Of a stretch of 64,000 bases of DNA, positions 1-10,620 are shown in pieces. The notes below the pieces were generated by a model. That model was not told where the DNA came from. It saw only the letters and a list, made by a program, of their open reading frames with translations, and ran no database searches. Source of the stretch: Sipunculus nudus. Lineage: Eukaryota > Annelida > Sipuncula > Golfingiida > Sipunculidae. The first letter of the stretch is position 1. Every line of letters starts with the position of its first letter. A program made the position numbers and the translations under genes. The stretch is from positions 61,010,453-61,074,452 of the forward strand of contig CM049311.1 of assembly GCA_026874595.1 (NCBI GenBank). The letters run 5' to 3'.

Positions 1-930
1 TTTTCATTAATATTTCAAAGGAATTAAGTCCTAGTGATCAAATTCTTGGCATGGTAGGGGATTTAGGAAACATCTAACTGTATGCTAAATTTAAGGAACT
101 TAGAGCTGAAGCTGGGGAGCTGAGCTCTAGCAAACAGTATAACACTAGCTTGATGTATACTTGATGTGACATGGTGCTTGAAAACTTGAATAAAATCTAC
201 AGTTTTTGATCAACTGGTTTCAAATTTTTGGTGTTAACAGAAAAAATGCTAACAAAAACATGCTGTGAAAATTAAATCCACAGAACTTATAGGAAAAAAA
301 CGTGCCATGGTCAAACTTGGGCAAAATTTAAGGTACCAATTTTATATTTTTGCCAATATTTAAAAAAATATTAACAGATTTTGATATAATTTTTGGTATA
401 CAATTAAATTTTGATCAATTAAAGTTGTATTACTGAAAAAAAAATCCCTACCTTTAACACTTTTGGTCTTAAGTGACCAAATATCTTTCCTGATTTTTTT
501 TACAAAGTCCATTATGTTTGGGCCAATAACCTTTTTAAATTAAATAATACTGACTTAATTTCTGGCATGTACATAGGAACTATATAGAGGAATATTTATG
601 GTAAATATGAAGAAAACCAGATGAGTGGTTTTGATATTAGGCAGTCTTGAAGTGTTAAAATAGATTTCTAATAAAAAATTGAGGTTTTTCCTTAATATCT
701 CAAAGGAATGAAGTCCTATTTACCCAATTTTTGGCATGGTAGGAGATTTTGGGAACATCTAACAGTATGCCGAATTTCAGATTCGTAGGTCCTATGGTGT
801 TGAAATGTGCCAGTCTAACGGACGGACATCCGGACATCCGGATGGACGGACAGACAGACAGACGGACGACGGACAATGGACCACGACTATAGCTCAGATG
901 ACTTATAGTCAGCTGAGCTAAAAAGTTCAT
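1..930. repeat. Two direct copies of a dispersed repeat, second one with GACGGACGG tail
   Basis: Bases 1-120 and about 675-800 share the same string of phrases in the same order (caaaggaattaagtcct, ggcatggtaggggattt, aacatctaactgtatgc), so this is a direct repeat about 685 bp apart. The second copy continues into a CpG-containing run of GGACGGAC/GGACATCC/GACAGACAGAC (about 818-875) and then tatagctcagatgactt and tcagctgagctaaaaag (about 890-925). I associate that tail with an abundant molluscan dispersed repeat. The 120-675 interval is AT-rich and shows no coding signal. A divergent copy in reverse orientation lies at about 59405-59720. Confidence 0.6.
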
Positions 931-941
931 TACCTGAATAT

Positions 942-947
942 TTTATT
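942..947 (-). promoter_or_regulatory. Possible polyadenylation signal AATAAA (- strand)
   Basis: The plus strand reads tttatt, giving AATAAA on the minus strand about 395 bases after the TGA of the candidate last exon at 1341-1507. AT-rich DNA gives such hexamers by chance, so support is weak. Confidence 0.3.
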
Positions 948-1340
948 CATAAAATAAAATTTTACATAGACATGGTTCTAATAAGAACATGACAAAATGG
1001 TGCCCAGAATTTTCCCTGAAAATAACAGGGGATTATGGGAAATACCACAGGGATCAGCGTGAAATCCTTTGTTCCAGTATTGAGTGCACACTGCTAAAGA
1101 GAGTTCATAACCTGGGAGGTCCTTGGTGTGTAATATTTCCCATCCGGCACTTCCTCTCTGCCTTGTCCTGTGAAATGACCAGCTAGGAGAGTGCTGTAAT
1201 TGACCAGGTGAAGTCGCAGTCAGCTGGGGCTCACCTGGGTCAATGCGGTCTTGTATCAAGGAAGGACCTCAAAAGACTGAGTGTCATATCAGCACTGATA
1301 TTTGGTATGAGCAGGTCAAGAGGGGTTAGGACTGTACCTG

Positions 1341-1507
1341 TCAGGTTACATCTGTTTCTATTGCCTCAGCAGCATCATAAATCCCCTGCATCCCCTCAGC
1401 ATCTGAAGCTGTCACAGAATGCCCTGTCTCCGCAACCCATGTACACTGGTCAAGTGGGAGTAAGATTGCCACAGCACCACAGTTTTGCCGATGACACAAG
1501 TTTAGTC
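1341..1507 (-). CDS. Candidate last coding exon, acidic C-terminus, unknown protein
   Basis: On the minus strand a strong acceptor (a pyrimidine-rich run ggttttttttctcacac, then cactttcag) is followed by 55 open codons and TGA. The exon starts with two bases that complete a split codon. The reading includes a Cys-rich start (LCHRQNCGAVAILLPLDQ) and an acidic end (ASDAEGMQGIYDAAEAIET). The other two frames close quickly after the acceptor. The TGA is followed at once by CAG/GTACAG, a good donor, so the exon could be longer or the stop may sit just before a spliced 3' UTR. No family is recognised. Its acceptor phase equals that of the exon at 13784-14040, which allows the two to be alternative last exons of one gene; this is inference. 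Overlapping plus-strand open frames here are probably shadows. Confidence 0.4.
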
Positions 1508-1589
1508 CTGAAAGTGTGTGTAATCTGAATGTGTGAGAAAAAAAACCTATAATGATGTATGCAAGAATGTTTCCAAGGGCAGACATGTT

Positions 1590-4275
1590 AATTCTTTATC
1601 ACATGGTGCTGTGGTGCAAAAAAAATTTAAATTGTCATCTGTTACAAGTAAACTTGCGACATTTCATATAGACCTTGTCATACTTTAAAAATACAGTGAT
1701 GTGTGAAAATGATACCCAGTGTGGGAAAAATTCTGATCTTTATGTTAAGATGCTGTATAACATCCATTGACATACATTATAAAATGTGACCCAGAAAATA
1801 CACAGCAAAAACTCAATATAATTACATATATATGTACACTATATGCTCAAACATCATGGATACTGTTTATAAATTACTCAACTTTTACTTTCTCAAATGC
1901 ATGCTTTTTAATAATTTTTTATTACAAATATTGCAAATAACTCCCTTTGTTTGCAGGATGGACCAATAATTCTTTACAACAGGTAGTAAAATACTTGGCC
2001 AAGTAGGACAACAATAGCTGTCATGATGACAAGGTAGTCATCAGGCAGGTTTTAATCTATCATGTACTAATGTGCTGAAGTAATTGAGTATTATTTTATG
2101 TACTTTAACATTAAACACTTGATTTCAAATTAATTACATCTGATCATAATAAGAATGATAGGATATAGCTGTCATTATATTTATATATGCAATACCACAC
2201 ACCAAGTCACCATGTATAGAATATACTTTTCTCACTTAACTGTGATTTATATGAATAAATAAGAGAATTACAGGACATATCCATGATACAACCTCCTGAA
2301 ATCAGGCCTTGTATTCAGAAACATCTATACATAACAAAATAACCACAGATTTCCAGGAAAACACTCCTCTTCCTGGCCACTAGCACACATTGGTTGCGGA
2401 TACTTTGTTTTTTTATTGTACAATTATCCAATTATGTATTCTTGCTTTATAAATCTGACATTTCCTGGCCGTGTGTGGTTTTTACGCAGCGTTTGATTAG
2501 CTGGCCTTATCATGGCTGTACTAATCCCATATTCACAACCTCTTTCCATGCACATTATCATATTTGTACCTCTGTCAGATTATGCTAGAGTATTATGTTT
2601 CTGAATTGCATAGTCAAATGTTAAAATTACACTTGACTTTGAGGTTTGGGCTCATTTAATTAGTCATATTTTGAATTGGGCATGGTTTATTTGGCACTGG
2701 GTATGGTTTCAAGCTTATTTTCTAAGTGAAGAACCATATCCAATAGTTGGCACAGGTGAGGATAAACACATGGTTCAGTTTATAAATATAACAACAACAA
2801 AAAAAACCCAAATATTTCTTAAAGTTATTTTTAAGCTAGAAGGAAATCCTGAGTAGCTACATATGTACCTCTGTCAGGATCCCATTCAAATGCTGCTATG
2901 TACTACACAGAAAAATGTGTAACGGTTCAACTCCATGGCTGGATCACAGGTGAGCTCTGCTCACTAGAACTAGGACTGTCCCTAATACCAATGAATGGCC
3001 CTGGTCCTCTGCAGGAATAAAGAATTTGCCACAGCTTTCAATGGTTTAGAATCCATGACATTAAAAAACATTATGGTGATCCAGAATACATAAAATCAGT
3101 AATGAAAACTTATGCTCTGTGGGTGTTACCCTAACTCTTCAAAACTTTTCATCAAAATCTATATATATTTGTAACTTCCTGAGTAAAGCTGCCACTAGAT
3201 GGAAGTATATCAGTCAGTACAGGAGCATTTTGCCCAAATTATATTCCACAAACACGCTGCCAAACCTGTATAGCATTGAAGTTATTCTGAAGGTTAATTA
3301 AAGGGCCATTATCAGTAGCAATATTATACCTATTCTTTCACACTATCAGTTCAGTTTTTTCATAAGAAAACAAAGGACAATCTATTATATATCTATTATA
3401 ATCATTATACCTTGTTGAAATTCCGACAATGTGGATGGTGATGGATAGTATGAAAGTAGTTACTGGAAGTAGGATAAAACCATGCCGAGTCAACAGTGAT
3501 AAATAACAAAATTTGGTATCAGGATCAGACTAGGAAAATTAGGTAACAAACTGTGTTATACAGAGTGACCCTGAGGCATCTGGTTATCCTGAATACCAGA
3601 GAGTGTGGGTGTATAACCATGTAGGTATAACCATGATATGTGAATGTCATGTCCATACACCAGTCATATGTTCTCATGGTATGCATGTGTATGAACATAG
3701 ATAATTTCATGTGTGCAACACTCTCCTCGGCATAAAGATGCACAATTTTTTTTAAAAAAAAGGACCATGGGCTTCAGATGGAGCTGTCTGTGTCTGAGGA
3801 TAAAGATGACCATGTGATCAGAAGTGTAATTATCCAAGAGTCTTCTTGGTTTTAAGTATTATGTGCACAGGGCTACAATTAAATAATCTTGAAGTCAAAC
3901 CCTAAAGTTGAGATATTGGAATGAATCTCTGAGGCCATGTTGAGAGTTCACCAATTTGCCCATGTTGTGGTTCTAACCAATAACATCCTAACATCAAGGA
4001 CTGGCTGAAAAACTGACACACTGGTGTCAAAAACTCAGAAGCCCTTTTTTCTCACAAGCTGGGTTGAATATTTAAATTCTTCCTACATTTTATCAGGTCA
4101 GCATGTTGATGCCTTCAGAATACTGAACAAGGGCTGGCAGGCTAATAAATATTTTACATTTTGCAAGTAGATTTGCAGTGGTTTATAATCTCATTATGAA
4201 ATACAAAATTATTTTTTTTGCTTTTTCTATGTATGAATTAAATTACAAATGTAAATGCCTCATACATACTCAAAC
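1590..4275. other. AT-rich intergenic or intronic DNA, no supported gene
   Basis: Short open frames occur on both strands (for example 2671-2856 and 3525-3743), but none has a convincing acceptor/donor pair or protein-like composition. Two good donor-like strings, ACAG/GTGAGG near 2753 and CACAG/GTGAGC near 2946, lack matching open exons. Confidence 0.5.
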
Positions 4276-6870
4276 TCACAAACAAACTAGACATTTCTTG
4301 GCACCGCAGGTGCCAGAGTATCCCCAGACATAGTAGGCCCCCCTCCTACAAGAACAGACCCCCATTTTTAGCAGCATATACTGACACTTGGCATATTTAT
4401 TGTTAATTCCATCTAACGATCCACAATCTTGTTGAAGATGTTGGTCCTGTGACCTTGATCTTTTTAAAGATGTCCTGTGACCTTGACCTTTGATCTCATA
4501 ACCCCAAAATAAATTTGGGTCTTGCTTTTCCAATGGGACATATGCAAGTCAAGTTTGAAATCTATACATCAATAAAGCAGGAATTATCATCCAGAAACTT
4601 ATTTTTGGACAGATGGCTCCTGTGACCTTCACCTTTGACCTTGTGACCTCAAAATTGATAGTGTTCTTCCTCTCTTGGCAGGAGAACTATACGTGCAAGA
4701 TGAAAGATCTGAGATGAATTGTTTGGCTGAAAATGCATCCACATCTTTTTAAAGATGTGTCCTGTGACCTTGACCTTTGGCCTCATGACCCCAAAATCAA
4801 TTTTGGTCTTACTTTTCCAATGGGACATATACAAGTCAAGTTTGAAATCCATACATCAATAAAAGCAAGAATTATCATCCAGAAACTAATTTTTGGACAT
4901 ATGGCTCCTATGACCTTCATCTTTGACCTTGTGACCTCAAAATTGATAGGGGTCTTCCACTCTTGGCAGGTGAACTATATGTGCAAGAGGAAAGATCTGA
5001 GATGAATTGTTTGGCTGAAAATGCATCCACATCTTTTTAAAGATGTGACCTTGACCTTTGACCTCATGACCCCAAAATCAATTTGGGTCTTGCTTTTCCA
5101 ATGGGACATATATAAGTCAAGTTTGAAATCCATACATCAATAAAAGCAGGAATTATCATCCAGAAACTAATTTTTGGACATATGGCTCCTGTGACCTTCA
5201 CCTTTGACCTTGTGACCTCAAAATTAATAGGGGTCTTCCACTCTTGGCAGGTGAACTATATGTGCAAGATGAAAGATCTGAGATGAATTGTTTGGCTGAA
5301 AATGCATCCACAATCTTTTTATAGAGGTTTCCTGTGACCTTGACCTTTGACCTCATGAACCCAAATTCAATTCCGGTCTTGCTTTTCCAATGGGTCAAAT
5401 ACAAGTCAAGTTTGAAATCCAAACATCAATAAAAGAAGGAATAATCACCGAGAAACTAATTTTTGGACAGATGGCTCCTGTGACCTTCACCTTTCACCTT
5501 GTGACCTCAAAATTGATAGGGTTCTTCCTCTCTTGGCAGGTGAACAATATGTGCAAGATGAAAGATCTGAGATGAAATGTTTGGCTGAAAATGCATCCAC
5601 ATCTTTTTAAAGATGTGTCCTGTGACCTTGACCTTTGACCTCATGACCCCAAAATCAATTTGGGTCTTGCTTTTCCAATGGGACATACATAAGTCAAGTT
5701 TGAAATCCATACATCAATAAAAGCAGGAATTATCATCCAGAAACTAATTTTTGGACATATGGCTCCTGTGACCTTCACCTTTGACCTTGTGACCTCAACA
5801 TTGATAGGGGTCTTCCACTCTTGGCAGGTGAACTATATGTGCAAAATGAAAGATCTGAGATGAATTGTATGGCTGAAAATGCATCCACAATCTTTTTAAA
5901 GATGTGTCCTGTGACCCTTGACCTTTGACCTCATGACCCCAAAATTCAATTCCGGTTTTGCATTTCCAATGGGTCAAATACAAGTATAGTTTGAAATCCA
6001 TACATCAATAAAAGAAGGAATTATCATCCAGAAACTAATTTTTGGACAGATGGCTCCTGTGACGTTCACCTTTGACCTTGTGACCTCAAAATTGATAGGG
6101 GTCTTTCTCTATTGGCAGATGACTTATATGTGCAAGATGAAAGGTCTGAGATGAAATGTTTGGCTGAAAATGCATCCACATCTTTTTAAAGATGTGTCCT
6201 GTGACCTTGACCTTTGACCTCATGACCCCAAAATCAATTTGGGTCTTGCTTTTCCAATGGGACATATATAAGTCAAGTTTGAAATCCATACATCAATAAA
6301 AGCAGGAATTATCATCCAGAAACTAATTTTTGGACATATGGCTCCTGTGACCTTCACCTTTGACCTTGTGACCTCAAAATTGATAGGGGTCTTCCACTCT
6401 TGGCAGGTGAACAATATGTGCAAGATGAAAGATCTGAGATGAATTGTTTGGCTGATAATGCATCCACAATCTTTTTAAAGAGGTTTCCTGTGACCTTGAC
6501 CTTTGACCTCATGACCCCAAAATCAATTTGGGTCTTGCTTTTTCAATGGGACATATATAAGTCAATTTTGAAATCATTACATCAATAAAAGCAGGAATTA
6601 TCATCCAGAAACTAATTTTTGGACAGATAGCTCCTGTGGCCTTGACCTTTGACCTTGTGACCCCAAAATTTATATGGATCATCCATTATTGGCAAGTGAG
6701 CTATATATTCAAGATGGAAGACCTGGGATGAAAGTTTGGCTTAAATGCATCCACAGTATCTTTTAAAATGCCAGTCCAGTGACCTTGACCTTTGACCTCA
6801 TGACCCTAGAACCTAAAGGGTTCTTACTTTAGTGGTGGGCCATACATAAGTCATGTTTGTAATCCATATG
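4276..6870 (+). repeat. Tandem array of ~288-bp units carrying DR1-like nuclear receptor motifs
   Basis: About nine units occur. The phrase gtgaccttgacctttgacc recurs near 4478, 4761, 5045, 5331, 5619, 5908, 6198, 6486 and 6780, that is every 284-291 bases. Each unit has two related halves: one with tgaccttgacctttgacct, the other with gtgaccttcacctttgacct. They are joined by conserved filler (ccaatgggacatata, catcaataaaagcagg, tggctcctgtgacc, cttggcaggtgaac, gcatccacatctttt). Several central units are nearly identical, which suggests recent homogenisation, while the ends are degenerate. Short open frames on the minus strand repeat with the units and are artefacts of the period. On the minus strand the core reads AGGTCAAAGGTCAAGGTCA, which contains a perfect DR1 plus a third half-site. 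Confidence 0.9.
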
Positions 6871-7470
6871 GCTATCAACACTGGAGATATCATAAGAGGT
6901 GTGTGATTTTCACCATATATGGCAATATTCAAGGTCAAGGCCACTATCATAGGAAAGGTCATGACCCCAATTTACATAAGCATCATCCCATAACCCATAC
7001 CTATGTATATGCATAATATAAAAGAAATCTGTCCATTAGTTTTTGACTTATAATGCTCACAGTGCTGTAAGGTGGCAATTTAGGGGGTATTAAACGGTAC
7101 GAAAACAAGTAAAGAATAATAGGTGGCGCCACCAGTTTCTGGAACATGACAACCCTATCCATGATCTTCCATCAACTTGATTTTGGGATAAATCCATGCA
7201 AGATTTCTTGAGATATTAAAGAATTTGTGTGATTTTCCCCAAAATTGGACCTATTCAAGGTCAAGGACACTCTCCTAGTAAAGGTCATGACCTCATTTTA
7301 AATAGGCGTCGTCCTCTTACCCATATCTATACATATACTAAGTTTGGTAAAGTTCCGTGAAATATTTTTTGGGTTATCGCGCCAACAAGATTCATATGCG
7401 GCGGCGGCGGCGGCGGCGGCGGGACCGGTATGAAAACATAGTATCCCCCGACTTTGTCTGGGGATACAAT
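6870..7470 (+). mobile_element. 3' module of a Helentron/pearl-like element: (GCG)n and terminal hairpin
   Basis: Downstream of the 288-bp array come two degenerate units with ttcaaggtcaagg, a GGTGGCGCCACC palindrome at 7122-7133, a (GCG)n tract at 7398-7422, and finally gtatcccccgac-ttt-gtctggggatac, a near-perfect terminal hairpin at about 7440-7468. The order of palindrome, GCG tract, aaaacatagtatcc and terminal hairpin matches the ends of the elements at 31545-32421 and 33243-34986. Internal tandem repeats plus a 3' hairpin without long terminal inverted repeats is the layout described for Helentron-associated elements and bivalve pearl elements. I infer that the whole 4276-7470 block is one such non-autonomous element. 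No transposase or helicase is present. Confidence 0.6.
7398..7422. repeat. (GCG)n trinucleotide microsatellite
   Basis: Eight consecutive GCG/GGC triplets lie just before the terminal hairpin of the element ending at about 7470. Related GCG/GCC tracts occupy the same place in the copies ending at 32421 and 33243. Confidence 0.95.
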
Positions 7471-7739
7471 GATGATTTCAGAATATGAAGAAATCATAAC
7501 AAACTAGATAAAAATGTCTAAGGTTTTCATGTAAATCGTTCAACATTCCTGCTAGCCCATGGCAGCATTGAAATCAGCAATATTTAGGGGTTAAGGTTAT
7601 CACAAATAGAATTCAGCCATGTGCATTGTGCATGACCTTCTCAAACTGGTGTCAAAATGTTCATATTTGTATATATGTCCATATCACCACAAAAGATTCA
7701 TGAGGGACCACTGATGATGTGAGATATCAACTCCCATAG

Positions 7740-10620
7740 GACATTGTTAGACTCATGTGAGACAAGATCATGTGAGACAGGATCTGTGAGACAATACCAA
7801 TTAGTCAGGACTTGCTGGACTGGATCATGTCTTGCATGATCATACAACACAATTCCCTTGGTTCATATTGACCAAGCTGATCTAGGACACACCAGATTAA
7901 GGCACAGGATCTTGACTGACAACATCATGTTTGGAGGAAAATTTGTGACCAAATCAGTGAAGTATTGCATTACATGATGTTACACAAAATCTTGTTGGAC
8001 AAGAAAAGACTCCCATAGACAGATCCAGGTGAGACTGGGTCATGTCAGACAGGACTCCCATAGACAGATTCAGATGAGACAGGATCATTCTAGAGAGGAT
8101 TCTCAGAGACAGGATCATGTTTGGTCAGATCATATAAACAGGACTCTAAGAGACAGGATCAGGTGAGATCACACCATGTTACACAGCACCCACAGAAACA
8201 GGATTAGGTGAGATGGGACCATATCAGACCAAACTTAGGATTAGGTAAGACAGGACCATGATAGACAGGACTCCCAGAGACAGGATCAGGTGAAACAGGA
8301 CCATGTTAGACAGGACTCCCATAGACAGATCCAGATGAGACAGGACCATGTTAGACAGGATTCTCAGAGACAGGATCATGTTTGGTCAGATCATATAAAA
8401 AGGACTCTAAGAGGCGGGATCAGGTGAATTGGGACCAAGTTAGACAGGGATCTCAGAGACAGGATCAGGTCAGACCATACAAACAAGACTCTAAGTGACA
8501 GGATCAGGTGAGATCGGACCATGTTACACAGCACCCACAAAAACAGGATCAGGTGAGATGGGACCATATCAGACCAAACTAAGGATTAGGTAAGACAGGA
8601 CCATGATAGACAGGACTCCCAGAGACAGGATCAGGTGAAACAGGACCATGTTAGAGAGAACTCAGGATCAGGTGAGACTGGACCATTTTAGAGAGAACTC
8701 AGGATCAGGTGAGACAGGACCACATTAGACATGAATCCCACAGACAGAATCAGGTGCGACAAGACCAGGTCAGCAGAACTCCGGGGGACAGGATCAGGTG
8801 AGACAGGACCGTATCAGACAGAACTCCAGATCAGGTGAGATGGGACCATGTTAGACAGAACTCAGGATCAGATGAGACAGGTCCTTGTTAGACAGGACTC
8901 AAGATCAGATGAGACAGGACCATATTATACAGAACTCAGGATCAGGTGAGACGGGACCATGTTAGACAGAACTCAAGATTCAGGTGAGACAGGTCCATGT
9001 TAGACAGAACTCAGGATCAGGTGAGACAGGACCACATTAGACATGACTCCCACAGACAGAATCAGATGAGACAGGACCATGTTAGATGGAACTCAGGATC
9101 AGGTGAGACAGGACCATGTTAGACAGGACTCAAAGAGACCCGACCAGGTGAGACAGGGCCATGTTAGACAGACCTCAGGATCAGGTGAGACAGGATCATG
9201 TTAGACAGGACTCAGGATCAGTTGAGGCAGGACCATGTTAGACAGGACTCAGGATCAGGTGATACAGGACCATGTTAGACAGGACTCCAAGAAAAAGGAT
9301 AAGGTGAGACTGGACCATATAAGACCATACTTAGGATAAGGCAAGACAGGACCATGATAGACAGTACTCCCAGAGACAGGATAAGGTGAAACAGGACCAT
9401 GTTAGACAGAACTCAGGATCAGGTGAGACAGGACCATGTTAATCAGGACTCCAAGAGACCAGATCAGGTGAGACAGGACCATGTTAGACAGAACTAAGGA
9501 TAAGGTGAGACTGGACCATGTTAGACAGAACTATGGATAAGGTGAGACTGGACCATATTAGACAGGACTCCAAAAAACCAGATCAGGTGACCAAGAGACC
9601 AGATCAGATTAGACAGAACTTCGGATCAGGTTAGACAGGAATATGTTAGACAGAAATCAGGATAGGTGAGACTGGACCATGTTAGACAGAACTCAGGATT
9701 AGGTGAGAAAGGACCATGTTAGACAGAACTCAGGATCAGGTGAGAATGGACCATGTTAGACAGGACTCCAAGAGACCAGATCAGGTGAGACAGGACCATG
9801 TTAGATAGAACTCAGGATCAGGTTAGACAGGAATATGTTAGACAGAACTCAGGATTAGGTGAGAAAGGACCATGTTAGACAGAACTCAGGATCAGGTGAG
9901 AATGGACCATATCAGACAGAATTCAGGATCAGGTGAGACTGGACCATGTTAGACAGGACTCCAAGAGACCAGATCAGGTGAGACAGGACAATGTTAGATA
10001 GAACTCAGGATCAGGTTAGACAGGAATATGTTAGACAGAACTCAGGATTAGGTGAGAAAGGACCATGTTAGACAGAACTCAGGATCAGGTGAGAATGGAC
10101 CATATCAGACAGAATTCAGGATCAGGTGAGACTGGACCATGTTAGACAGGACTCCAAGAGACCAGATCAGGTGAGACAGGACAATGTTAGATAGAACTCA
10201 GGATCAGGTTAGACAGGAATATGTTAGACAGTACTCAGGATCAAGGGGAGACAGGACAATGATAGACAGAACTCAGGATCAGGTGATAAAGGACCATGTT
10301 ACACAGGACTCAGGATAGGTGAGACTGGACCATGTTAGACAGAACTCAGGATCAGGTGAGAAAGGACCATGTTAGACAGAACTCAGGATCAGGTGAGAAA
10401 GGACCATATCAAAGAGAATGCAGGATCAGGTGAGACAGGACCATGTTGGACAGGATTCCAAGAGACCAGATCAGGTGAGACAGGATCATGTCAGACAGAA
10501 CTCAGGATCAGGTGAGACAGGAATATGTTACACAGAACTCAGGATCAGGTGAGACAGGACTACATTAGACAGGACTCCAAGAGACCGGATCAGGTGAGAC
10601 GTGACTTTATCAGACAGACC
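7740..10620 (+). repeat. ~37-bp minisatellite, about 2.9 kb
   Basis: The array is built from aggatcaggtgagacagg and accatgttagacagaactc, with a typical period near 37 bp and common longer variants that add ccaagagaccagatc or cccagagacagg. The first ~700 bases are more degenerate (catgtgagacaggatc). The centre contains larger duplicated blocks: the string of variants around 9700-9900 recurs around 9830-10030 and 10020-10220, indicating higher-order duplication. Nearly every unit carries CAGGTGAG, an ideal metazoan 5' splice site, on the plus strand. No open reading frame crosses it. Confidence 0.95.

Noticed and set aside
2671-2756. Plus-strand frame ending at ACAG/GTGAGG
   Set aside because: Good donor only; no acceptor and Trp/Phe-rich random composition.
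4649-6423. Series of 60-90-codon minus-strand frames starting MDFKLDLYMSHWKSK
   Set aside because: They recur with each 288-bp unit of the DR1 array; identical frames in every unit are a by-product of the repeat, and units contain frame-breaking changes without sign of selection.
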